Positions 17,217 to 24,685 of a DNA stretch of 64,000 bases are shown here, in pieces. Every line of letters starts with the position of its first letter. Position 1 is the first letter of the stretch. Made by a program: the position numbers and the translations under genes. The notes under the pieces were generated by a model, which had not been told where the DNA came from, made no database searches, and saw only the letters and a program-made list of their open reading frames with translations. The DNA is from Chitinophaga silvisoli (GTDB taxonomy: Bacteria; Bacteroidota; Bacteroidia; Chitinophagales; Chitinophagaceae): assembly GCF_003412465.1 (NCBI RefSeq), contig NZ_QTJV01000012.1, positions 124,001-188,000 of the forward strand, written 5' to 3'.

Positions 17217-18416
17217 TATTTTGTTGGCAATTTCTCTTCCGTTGTGCAGGGCGGCTTCTACTGTGCCGGGACTATCCCCACTGTAAAGGGCTTCGCCGGC
17301 AAAGAAAATGGTACCTGCTACCGGCGTAGTCAATACTGATTTGGCCTCTTCTGAGAAAGGCATTCCGTAGGAATAACCACCATGTATAGCTTGTTCTGCC
17401 GACCAGTCATGAACGTAGCCCTGCTCCAGCAGGTCCGCAATATCAGGGACATTAAATATTTTAGCCAGGGCCCCGAGCGCCTTATCCAACAGGTCTCCCT
17501 GTGTCTTTTCTGCCTTTGGCCCTCCCAGCCACCCGGTCAGCAATAAACTATCTTCAGACTGTGTCCACCAAACTGGCACAGCTTCATCACTCAATATAAA
17601 CCCGACATCCCTTTTCCAGAAAGCCTGTTTGAATAGCAGGTTGAATTTGATCACCGTACCCCAGCCGATCTGTTTTGCCGCTGCGGTATATGCGGGCAAT
17701 GCCGGGCTGAATTGGATGCTTTCGTTTTGAAGAATATTGATAGGAACAGTAATGAGGACCTGGTGAGCGGTGTATGCCTGGTCCTGGGTTTTTATAAGCA
17801 CCTTACCTGGCTCCCAGGCAATACTTTGCACCGTTTGATTGGGGATGAGATGAATCCCTTTGCCCAGGTAATTGATCAGCGAAGAATAGCCCTGATCAAT
17901 CCTGTAATTAGTGCCCTGTTCCAATGTCCATTCATCATACAGGTATTTTACACTTACCTTATCCAATGGGGCAAGGTCATAGCCTTCTACATAGCCCTGT
18001 ACATGACCGCGTAGTGTCGCATATTTGTCAGCAGGGTAATACTGATCCAGCAATTGCTGCATGGTCGTGCTTTCTGGTGCCTTGCTCATGTGATCGAGCA
18101 GCTTATCCCAGTCTTCAATCCATGCTTCTTCCTGTTTGAGTTCACCATTTTCAGCAAGGTACATTTCGCCGTTGATGGGGTGATAAGTAATGCCCGCTTC
18201 TTTCAACAATGAGAGTGTAACGGGCAGTTCACCATGCACAAATTCAGCGCCGGTTTCAATGTGAATACCGGGAGCAGGGTAGTGGGTCGTTGTTCTGCCA
18301 CCTGCCTGTGGCCGTGCTTCCAGTACGGTGACTTTATATTGAGCGGAGAGTTCTTTGGCTGCAATAAGGCCGGCGGCACCGGCACCTACGATGATGATTT
18401 CTTTTTGTGCTGACAT
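17202..18416 (-). CDS. Flavin-dependent amine oxidase
   Basis: 404-aa FAD-dependent oxidoreductase of the monoamine oxidase/polyamine oxidase superfamily. The dinucleotide-binding motif is at the N-terminus (IIIVGAGAAGLIAAKEL, residues 7-23), followed by the GG motif (VLEARPQAGGRTTTH) and the C-terminal FAD-binding signature with a GYSYGMPF segment and FFAGEALYSGDSPGTVEAAL. There is no signal peptide, so it is cytosolic. Substrate could be a polyamine or another primary amine. The gene is monocistronic and its stop sits inside a terminator. Confidence 0.92.
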   Translation of the reverse strand: MSAQKEIIIVGAGAAGLIAAKELSAQYKVTVLEARPQAGGRTTTHYPAPGIHIETGAEFVHGELPVTLSLLKEAGITYHPINGEMYLAENGELKQEEAWIEDWDKLLDHMSKAPESTTMQQLLDQYYPADKYATLRGHVQGYVEGYDLAPLDKVSVKYLYDEWTLEQGTNYRIDQGYSSLINYLGKGIHLIPNQTVQSIAWEPGKVLIKTQDQAYTAHQVLITVPINILQNESIQFSPALPAYTAAAKQIGWGTVIKFNLLFKQAFWKRDVGFILSDEAVPVWWTQSEDSLLLTGWLGGPKAEKTQGDLLDKALGALAKIFNVPDIADLLEQGYVHDWSAEQAIHGGYSYGMPFSEEAKSVLTTPVAGTIFFAGEALYSGDSPGTVEAALHNGREIANKIKSLP

Positions 18417-18468
18417 ATTGTAAATGTAAGATTTTCGAAGAATAAACGTTATAGGGGAAATTCACCTT

Positions 18469-18750
18469 ATGAAGGCTTTATTGCTGACTGTCTGCGCTGT
18501 ATTCCTGTACTGTGGGGTATTCTCCTGTAGCATGTTTAAGATCACTCTTCAGGGAAAAACGATGGTAGGTAATAATGAAGATGCGTGGCGGACCGGGTCG
18601 GCCATCTGGTTTGAAACCGGCAGGGAAGGAGGGATAGGCGGCCAGGCATATAATGCATGGAGGTGGTTCTCTAAATGTATATTTATAGTGAATGTAGTTG
18701 TTTACCTGGTTTTATTGATAGCAGGGTTGTATTGGCATATGTTCATTTAA
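18469..18750 (+). pseudogene. Shortened linear amide C-N (Ntn) hydrolase
   Basis: 93-residue open frame. A signal peptide is followed by CSMFKITLQGKTMVGNNEDA and IWFETG, the start of choloylglycine-hydrolase/acyltransferase-type Ntn hydrolases in which the processed Cys is the nucleophile. The usual several-hundred-residue catalytic domain is missing. After about residue 60 the frame goes straight into WRWFSK and a single transmembrane helix. It reads as an internal deletion that kept both ends in frame. It could still make a membrane-anchored peptide, but hydrolase activity is very unlikely. The stop overlaps the end of the convergent Rof gene. Confidence 0.6.
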
Positions 18751-18992
18751 CAATGATTTGGCAGGGGAATATTATTGACATCGATGAGGGCATCCAGCCT
18801 TAATACCACACCATTTTCCAGGCGCATATATTCCACTTTTTCCAGCACGAACAGGTCTGCAATGCGGGATGATACTTCCTGTACCTGGCCGTCTTCTGAT
18901 TTGAAGCGGATCAGGCAGATAGTGCGCATAGTTGCCCAGGCTTCAAGACGGTCATAGTAATCGCAATTGATGGGTTGATAGGTGTTGCTCAT
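18747..18992 (-). CDS. rof: Rof-like Rho-binding antiterminator
   Basis: 81 aa. Rof inhibits transcription termination by binding the RNA-binding face of Rho. The hallmark N-terminus YQPINCDYYDRLEAWATMR matches the Rof/YaeO family (Y.PI.CD.YD.LE), followed by a small Sm-like beta fold (VQEVSSRIADLFVLEKVEYM, VVLRLDALIDV). Length is as expected. It converges on the shortened Ntn-hydrolase gene and overlaps its last 4 bases. Confidence 0.8.
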   Translation of the reverse strand: MSNTYQPINCDYYDRLEAWATMRTICLIRFKSEDGQVQEVSSRIADLFVLEKVEYMRLENGVVLRLDALIDVNNIPLPNHC

Positions 18993-19221
18993 TGAATAAA
19001 GGTAAGTTTTTTACAAACACTAATTCTTCAGAAAAGCCGGGCATAGTGGCTTCATAAAATGCAAGTCTTTGTTAAATTTTAAATTTTCCATGCCTGCGTG
19101 TAACATTTCCTGGCCTTGATCCCTGTCAGCTATTGTATTGACAAATTATAACATTTTATAAAGAAATGCTATGGTTGGAGCTTTTTATCTTTACACCACA
19201 TTACCCTAATCAACTGTATAT

Positions 19222-19671
19222 ATGTGTCGATATGGATATTCCGTATACAAGCCATACTATGCTTGTTTTAAATGCCGCAAGACCTTTAAAAGGCGTATTT
19301 CTGAAGACTGTTCCTGTTCCGGAACGGGGGGGCATGCACATGCAAAACTGGCTAAATGCCCTGATTGCGGGGAGCTGATGGCTGATATGGGCATGGACTT
19401 TGAAGCCCCCGGGAAGGGCAAAATCAAAGCATGGGAACACCTGCGTTTATTGTATTCAGTAGGCATTGCATTTCACTCGTGCGGATGCTCCGGGCCTGGC
19501 TATGTCCCTAACACGAAAGAAGGATTAATTACGCACCTGAATGGCCTGATTACCATTTACAATGGTGAATTGCAACAGCTGCGACAGGAAACCAACAGGG
19601 AAAGAGAAGAGGCCAAAGGCTATTGGATGGGGAAGATCAAATTGTTAGAGCAGCGGATCTCACTGCTTTAA
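19222..19671 (+). CDS. Cysteine-rich zinc-ribbon-like protein of unknown function
   Basis: 149-aa cytosolic protein. Paired cysteines (YYACFKCRKTFKRR, CSCSG, KCPDCGELMADMG, HSCGCSGPG) suggest one or two zinc ribbons in the first 95 residues, and a coiled-coil C-terminus follows (LQQLRQETNREREEAKGY). Zinc ribbon plus coiled coil suggests nucleic-acid or protein binding, but I cannot name the family beyond this. An upstream in-frame extension is possible, but the ATG at 19222 directly precedes the Cys-rich region. The stop region overlaps the macro-domain remnant on the other strand. Confidence 0.75.
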   Translation: MCRYGYSVYKPYYACFKCRKTFKRRISEDCSCSGTGGHAHAKLAKCPDCGELMADMGMDFEAPGKGKIKAWEHLRLLYSVGIAFHSCGCSGPGYVPNTKEGLITHLNGLITIYNGELQQLRQETNREREEAKGYWMGKIKLLEQRISLL

Positions 19672-19920
19672 CCTGACTACTGTTACCTGACAGTTTGTTA
19701 ATTCTGCCGCAACTATCTCACTGATTTCATTCCAATTACCCCCAGCAAGACCAGCCCCGATCAAAGGCATGCCGATATGAGCGTCTTTGAACCGGCTGTT
19801 TATTGCCTGCATGCAATGCCTGAATGCAATTGGGTCGAAAGGGCGTTTTGCCCCGGGTAGATGTATTCAGTATAGGCGTTAATGATAGTCTGCGTGGCAT
19901 CCGGAAGGGGCATAGGCCAA
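19660..19920 (-). pseudogene. Macro (Appr-1''-p-binding) domain remnant, truncated and frameshifted
   Basis: On the minus strand one frame reads NWPMPLPDATQTIINAYTEY; after a one-base shift near 19862-19870 another frame gives HLPGAKRPFDPIAFRHCMQA, then INSRFKDAHIGMPLIGAGLA and GGNWNEISEIVAAEL, ending at a TGA (19660-19662). The block IGMPLIGAGLAGGNW is the second conserved loop of macro domains, which bind ADP-ribose. The N-terminal half, with the first nucleotide-binding loop, is not found upstream. The remnant overlaps the 3' end of the zinc-ribbon gene and fills most of a 327-bp gap. Confidence 0.7.
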
Positions 19921-19998
19921 TTTTTTTGGTGAAAAATGGAAATGGATACCAAGCCTAAATTTTGTAAATTAGTAGAAGGGACCTAAAACCCTTATGCT

Positions 19999-20607
19999 AT
20001 GACCCGACTGCTATTATTGCTTTTGTTAATGCCAGTTAGCCATTTATCCGCCCAAAATGCTGATACTGCCTATAATAAAGCTGTTAAATTTTACTTCGCA
20101 AAGCAATATGATAGTTCATTTACCTATTGTCACCTGGCGCGTACCATGGTGAAAGGGAATGAGCGTCATGCTATCTGTGAGATACTCAGTACTATTCATT
20201 TTGAACGTGGGGCCTATGATTCTTCCCTGCATTACATTACCCTCGCAGACAAGAAATATCCTTATCAACACTTTTGCGGGAACGAAAAAGAAAGCAGGCA
20301 GTTATTTATTGCCATGCGCTACGCTGCTATTTATGATCATTATGGAGATTCTGCCCAGGTACTGAAAGTGCTGTTGCCGGTTGCCTGCTTTGATCTCGTC
20401 AATAATGGAGATGCCGTGAGAAAAATAGCCTCACTGCTGAAAGATAAAGAAGGTATAAAGGCCGCCCTGGATGATGCGATCGCCCATATGTATGTCAAAA
20501 AGAAAGTACATTACATCCGTTTTATGGATACAGTCATACCGGTAGATATGGAAGAAGGTATCGTTGACAGTCATTTTTATAAAGCACTGGCCGATGGCAT
20601 GGAATAA
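19999..20607 (+). CDS. Secreted TPR-like protein of unknown function
   Basis: 202 aa with a leucine-rich signal peptide (MTRLLLLLLLMPVSHLSAQ). The mature part is helical with a TPR-like pattern (ADTAYNKAVKFYFAKQYDSS, YCHLARTMVKGNERHAICEI, GAYDSSLHYITLADKKYP), suggesting a protein-binding periplasmic solenoid. The last 14 bases overlap the start of the next gene, so they are probably translated together. No further role can be read. Confidence 0.8.
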   Translation: MTRLLLLLLLMPVSHLSAQNADTAYNKAVKFYFAKQYDSSFTYCHLARTMVKGNERHAICEILSTIHFERGAYDSSLHYITLADKKYPYQHFCGNEKESRQLFIAMRYAAIYDHYGDSAQVLKVLLPVACFDLVNNGDAVRKIASLLKDKEGIKAALDDAIAHMYVKKKVHYIRFMDTVIPVDMEEGIVDSHFYKALADGME

Positions 20608-21196
20608 ATATTACGTATTTGTGAAAGGGGCAGGAGTGAAGGAAGTAGAACCGCTCCTATTAAAAGACCTCATCCCTGAAAAGGAAGTAAATCTCTTTGA
20701 TACCAATAAACCCAAGACCCTTTTTGCAGGAGAATATAATGGCTGCCTGCTCATAGTAGAAAAAGACCTGCCTTTTGAGTTTTTCAATGCAGCATTGGGA
20801 AAAAGGGCACAGGCGCTGCTAGCCCTGTTCCCGGAAGCAGAAATAGGTGCTTTGTTGCAGAACGCCACCGTGGGGCAGTATGGTTATACTGTGATCAAAG
20901 CAGGGAAACGCATTCGTACCAAACATGGCTCTGAAGAAGAAGTGTATTTTGAGTTCGGTACGCCATTGGAAGAAGAACAGGAATCACCCGATGAACCATT
21001 ATTTGAAGAAGAGGAGCTGGAAGATATGAGGGAAGACGGCTTATCAGAAAAGGAAATCAGGGAAATCATCCGCTTTGAAAGGGACTTTAGGGTACCGGGA
21101 AAACTGGTCAAAAGATACCTGGGGGTGATCTTTAATGAACTGGATCCCACTGAGGTGAAACTGACCCGGTACGAGAGGGGGGTAGAAGAGTTGTAG
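20594..21196 (+). CDS. Acidic cytosolic protein of unknown function
   Basis: About 200 aa from the ATG at 20594 (MAWNKYYVFVKGAG); an in-frame ATG at 20564 lies deeper in the upstream gene and is less likely. There is no signal peptide. An N-terminal alpha/beta domain (NLFDTNKPKTLFAGEYNGCL, LIVEKDLPFEFF) precedes a strongly acidic linker (EEEQESPDEPLFEEEELEDM) and a C-terminal helical segment. I do not recognise the family. Pairing of a secreted TPR-like protein with this cytosolic protein may be only positional. Confidence 0.75.
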   Translation: MAWNKYYVFVKGAGVKEVEPLLLKDLIPEKEVNLFDTNKPKTLFAGEYNGCLLIVEKDLPFEFFNAALGKRAQALLALFPEAEIGALLQNATVGQYGYTVIKAGKRIRTKHGSEEEVYFEFGTPLEEEQESPDEPLFEEEELEDMREDGLSEKEIREIIRFERDFRVPGKLVKRYLGVIFNELDPTEVKLTRYERGVEEL

Positions 21197-21340
21197 AGAC
21201 TGCTTCCAGGACTGTTTTCCAGGTGATCGTGATTAAAAATTACTAATACATATATTTTGATGATAAATTAATTTTAATCGCAATACTGTATGGCATAAAA
21301 GTGTGAACTGCGGTGTGAATAGCAGTGATACCTTTACTGC

Positions 21341-22087
21341 GTGAAACGTTACCTATACACCTGCATCACGCTGGCGACATTTTTCTTTGCGTGTGGTAAA
21401 AGTGAGAATGCTGACATCAAAGGCCCCGGGACTAACCCTTCTACACCTGGCAACCCGGTCTCCACTAAACCAGATTCCGCCAACATTGTTATTATTGGCT
21501 CTTCTACTGCCGCGGGCATGGGAGCAAGTCCGGCTGACTCCTCCTGGGTAAACAGGTTAAAACTGGGGACTAAGGAGAATAAGCGGATCCTGACTTACTA
21601 CAACCTGGGCATTGTAGGTCTGACTACTTATCAGGGCATTCCGAAGAGCTTTACAAAATCTGGCCGTCCGGCTACAGATACATTACATAATATTACTGCG
21701 GCGCTCTCGTTTCGCCCTTCGCTGGTGATCATGTCATATCCTACAAATGATGTGGCGAATGATTATACAGATGATGAGATCCTGGACAATTTCAGGGAAA
21801 TGATTCGTTTGCTGGATTCAGCGAAAGTGAAGTATATAATATTCGGTACCCAGCCGAGAAACTTCCCGGATGCAGCTTACAGGTTGCGCTTAAAGACGCT
21901 GAATGAGAAGATGACCACAGCTTTTGGAGCGCAATTCAGCAATGTCTATGATACACTTGCTGCTGAAAATGGAACTATCAAAACTGCATTCGCATATGGA
22001 GATGGCATCCATTTAAATAATACAGGGCATAATATCTTGTATCATATGATAGCGGCGCATGCAGTGTTCCAGGAGGTGATTAAGTAA
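21341..22087 (+). CDS. SGNH/GDSL-family hydrolase lipoprotein
   Basis: 248 aa, starting at a GTG. Lipoprotein signal with lipobox Cys near residue 18 (TFFFACGKS), then a Pro/Thr-rich linker and an SGNH hydrolase domain: block I IIGSSTAAGMG (nucleophile Ser), block III YPTNDVANDY in the Asn position, and the catalytic Asp-His pair in GDGIHLNNTGH near the C-terminus. Expected to be a surface-exposed esterase or acetylesterase, acting for example on acetylated glycans. It overlaps the convergent YqgE gene by 8 bp and is not linked to a Sus operon. Confidence 0.88.
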   Translation: MKRYLYTCITLATFFFACGKSENADIKGPGTNPSTPGNPVSTKPDSANIVIIGSSTAAGMGASPADSSWVNRLKLGTKENKRILTYYNLGIVGLTTYQGIPKSFTKSGRPATDTLHNITAALSFRPSLVIMSYPTNDVANDYTDDEILDNFREMIRLLDSAKVKYIIFGTQPRNFPDAAYRLRLKTLNEKMTTAFGAQFSNVYDTLAAENGTIKTAFAYGDGIHLNNTGHNILYHMIAAHAVFQEVIK

Positions 22088-22523
22088 ATAATACTTCTGA
22101 ATCAGTGACTGTCCAGCTGCCTTCTGCAATTTCAGCTTCCAGTTCTCCCTGGTCCCAACCACAATAACCAATAAATATTTTAATATCCTGTCCTGTAAGG
22201 ACACGTTTATTGATCTGTGCTACGGCGGTTTTAAAATCTCCGCCGTAGTACAGCTTTTCTGTAACAGGCGTACCACCAGGCACCAGGTCTGGTCGTTGAT
22301 GCACAAAGAACAGGTGCTCCTGGTCTACAGGCCCGCCTTCATACAAAGGAAAAGGAAGCCCATGCCTGAATTCTTCCAGTTCGGTAAGCCCTCTTGGAAA
22401 TTGCCTGTTGACAATAAATCCCATTGCCCCCTTTGCATTATACTCCGTAATGAAGATCACCGCTTTCTCAAATATGCTGTCATCCAGTAGCGAACTGGCG
22501 TGTATGAATTGCCCTGCTTTCAT
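22080..22523 (-). CDS. yqgE: YqgE/AlgH family protein
   Basis: 147 aa, shorter than the roughly 185-residue E. coli protein. Family motifs are clear: a F.KAVIFITEYNAKGAMGFIVN strand-turn near residue 18, YEGGPVDQEHLFFVHQ, and GYCGWDQGELEAEI near residue 118. YqgE is a conserved cytosolic protein with no settled biochemical role. The start at 22523 (MKAGQFIHASSLLDDSIFEK) fits the family N-terminus. Convergent with the GDSL gene, with overlapping 3' ends. Confidence 0.92.
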   Translation of the reverse strand: MKAGQFIHASSLLDDSIFEKAVIFITEYNAKGAMGFIVNRQFPRGLTELEEFRHGLPFPLYEGGPVDQEHLFFVHQRPDLVPGGTPVTEKLYYGGDFKTAVAQINKRVLTGQDIKIFIGYCGWDQGELEAEIAEGSWTVTDSEVLFT

Positions 22524-22591
22524 CCTCTAAAGTTACAGGATTTGGATACAAGTAGACCGTTTTTGGCTACGTACAGCTTTTTGCATGCCCC

Positions 22592-22599
22592 TACATTTG
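22592..22599 (+). promoter_or_regulatory. Putative -7 promoter box
   Basis: TACATTTG matches the Bacteroidetes TAnnTTTG box, 18 bp before the ATG of the NmrA-like gene at 22617. No good TTTG is seen at the expected 19-bp spacing, so the call is tentative. Confidence 0.35.
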
Positions 22600-22616
22600 T
22601 ATAAAATTACAAGCAC

Positions 22617-23474
22617 ATGAAAATCATTGTAACAGGATCATTAGGGAATATCAGCAAGCCACTCACCGTTTCATTAGTAGCGAAAGGACACGATGTAACA
22701 GTGATCAGCAGCGATGCTGCAAAAGCAACAGCCATCACTGACCTGGGTGCCAGACCGGCTATTGGAAGTCTGGAAGATGCCGCATTCCTTGTTCAGACAT
22801 TTGCAGGTGCAGATGCTGTATACTGTATGATCCCTTTTAGTATGACGGAGCCTGACCAGTTTGGATACTTTGCCCGCACCGCCGGTAACTATGTGCAGGC
22901 CATCACAAGCAATCATATAAAGCGCGTGATCAACCTGAGCGGCTGGGCGGCAGAAGTGATCAAAGACCAAAATACAGAAAGCTTTTTTAATCAGCTATCC
23001 GGAGTGGCAGTGACCCATTTAAGACCGGGTACATTCTATACCAATTTTTATAATTTCATTGGCATGATTAAAAGCCATGGCATGATCATGTCTAACTATG
23101 GCGGCGATGATTTGGTCGCCTTTGTGGCACCTGAAGACATTGCCGATGTGGTAGTGGAGGAACTGGAAACACCTGCAACAGCGGGCATCAAAATACGCTA
23201 TGTAGCCAGCGAAGAACTCACCTGCAACGAAGCCGCTCACATCATTGGTACAGCTATCGGGAAACCGGATCTGCAATGGCCCGCATTGCCTCCGGAACAG
23301 GTACAGGAGGGAATGGAAAGGATGGGTATGCCAAAGGAACTGGCAGCTATACTGGTAGCAATGCTGGCCGCAGTGCATGCAGGGGAAGTCCAGAAAAAGT
23401 ATTTTGAAAACCGCCCTGTGCTGGGAAAGAGAAAGTTGAAGGATTTTGCAGCCATATTTGCCGCAGCTTATTAA
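22617..23474 (+). CDS. NmrA-like NAD(P)-binding protein
   Basis: 285 aa with an atypical short-chain dehydrogenase Rossmann fold: MKIIVTGSLGNISKPLTVSL carries the glycine-rich NADP motif (TGSLGNIS), followed by a strand with VTVISSDAAKA, a conserved ARPAIGSLEDAAFL and RVINLSGWAAEV. The canonical YxxxK is not seen, as is typical of NmrA/HSCARG redox sensors and quinone-oxidoreductase-like members. Eight bases separate its stop from the AraC regulator ATG, so the regulator probably shares its transcript. Confidence 0.88.
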   Translation: MKIIVTGSLGNISKPLTVSLVAKGHDVTVISSDAAKATAITDLGARPAIGSLEDAAFLVQTFAGADAVYCMIPFSMTEPDQFGYFARTAGNYVQAITSNHIKRVINLSGWAAEVIKDQNTESFFNQLSGVAVTHLRPGTFYTNFYNFIGMIKSHGMIMSNYGGDDLVAFVAPEDIADVVVEELETPATAGIKIRYVASEELTCNEAAHIIGTAIGKPDLQWPALPPEQVQEGMERMGMPKELAAILVAMLAAVHAGEVQKKYFENRPVLGKRKLKDFAAIFAAAY

Positions 23475-23482
23475 ATTTGAAT

Positions 23483-24388
23483 ATGCAACCTTATAGAGTA
23501 AAATCCATCAGCGAATTGCACCAGCTAAGGAACCTGCCGATGACAGGTCATCCCTTGATCAGCGTGGTGCAATTCGATGCTATTAAAGAGATACCGGTTT
23601 TTGAACCTAAGGTATTGGTACCTGATTTTTACATGATTGCCCTGAAGCAAAACTTTACAAAAGGGGTGAAGGTGAAGTATGGGCAAACGGAGTATGATTT
23701 TGATGCAGGTATCTTATCTTTTATGGCTCCCGGGCAATTGTTCGGTATGGAGGTCAACCAGCAGTCCCTGATCGATGCAAAGGGATGGATGATGATGGTA
23801 CATCCTGATTTTCTCTGGAATACTCCGCTGGCGAAAAAGATGCGGCAGTACGCATTTTTTGATTATGCAGTGAATGAAGCCTTGTTCCTCTCTGAAAAGG
23901 AAGAAACGAACGTGATGCACCTGGTGAATAATATACAGCAGGAGATCCATGCTAACATAGATCCCTTTAGTCACAATATTATTATCTCTTTGCTGGAAGC
24001 ACTATTGAATTATTCAGAACGCTTTTATCAAAGGCAGTTTTTGACCAGAAGAAAGACCAGTCATCAATTACTGGAGCAACTGGATACTTTGCTGGAGGAG
24101 CATTTTACAACTGTAGGTCCATTGCCAACGGTGAGTAATATAGCGGGTCAGCTGCATGTTTCTGCAGATTATTTAAGCGGGATGCTGAAGGCGCTGACAG
24201 GGTTAAATACGCAGCAGCTGATACATGAAAAACTGATAGAGAAGGCGAAGGTCCAGTTGTCTACCACTACATTGACAGTGAGTGAGATTGCATACCAACT
24301 TGGCTTTGAACATCCGCAATCGTTTAGTAAATTATTTAAAACAAAGACGAATTTATCTCCACTGGAATTCCGTCAATCCTTTTCTTAA
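23483..24388 (+). CDS. AraC-family transcriptional regulator
   Basis: About 301 aa, starting at the ATG at 23483. The N-terminal half is a cupin-like sensing domain (VLVPDFYMIALKQNFTKGVK, DFDAGILSFMAPGQ). The C-terminal AraC DNA-binding domain contains two helix-turn-helix motifs (LPTVSNIAGQLHVSADYLSG and VSEIAYQLGFEHPQSFSKLF) followed by KTKTNLSPLEFRQS. Probably controls the NmrA-like gene just upstream or a neighbouring locus; the inducer is unknown. Confidence 0.93.
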   Translation: MQPYRVKSISELHQLRNLPMTGHPLISVVQFDAIKEIPVFEPKVLVPDFYMIALKQNFTKGVKVKYGQTEYDFDAGILSFMAPGQLFGMEVNQQSLIDAKGWMMMVHPDFLWNTPLAKKMRQYAFFDYAVNEALFLSEKEETNVMHLVNNIQQEIHANIDPFSHNIIISLLEALLNYSERFYQRQFLTRRKTSHQLLEQLDTLLEEHFTTVGPLPTVSNIAGQLHVSADYLSGMLKALTGLNTQQLIHEKLIEKAKVQLSTTTLTVSEIAYQLGFEHPQSFSKLFKTKTNLSPLEFRQSFS

Positions 24389-24685
24389 TAATACCTGGTT
24401 AGCGGCTGCTGGCTCCTTCCTGCCTGCACAGAAGCATCTCTTTTGCTGAGGCAAAAGAGATGCTTTCCTGTTGTTTCATTGTTATAATTCCAAAACATCA
24501 TTTCATTGAATTTCAATCTATTAAATCCTTTTAGCGTCCAACCATTTTCAATCATATTTTGCAATTCACTTTTAATACGTACTTTTATTTCGTTCACGTT
24601 GAAAATGACCCAGAGAGTACTTAGTGTCCATTAAAGACCCTTCATTAGAAGGGACACGTTATCATTCATATTTAATAGTTCACCT
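24389..24685. other. 297-bp intergenic region with a long hairpin
   Basis: Between the AraC gene and the GxGYxYP gene. Besides the hairpin at 24432-24465, a minus-strand frame of 70 codons runs from a GTG at 24597 to 24385. It has no recognisable domain and crosses the hairpin, so it is not called as a gene. Confidence 0.4.
24432..24465 (+). terminator. 15-bp perfect hairpin, probable terminator of the AraC gene
   Basis: AAGCATCTCTTTTGC (24432-24446), loop TGAG, GCAAAAGAGATGCTT (24451-24465). The tract after the stem (TTCCTGTTGTTTCATTG) is T-rich but interrupted. It lies 43 bp after the AraC stop. Confidence 0.6.
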
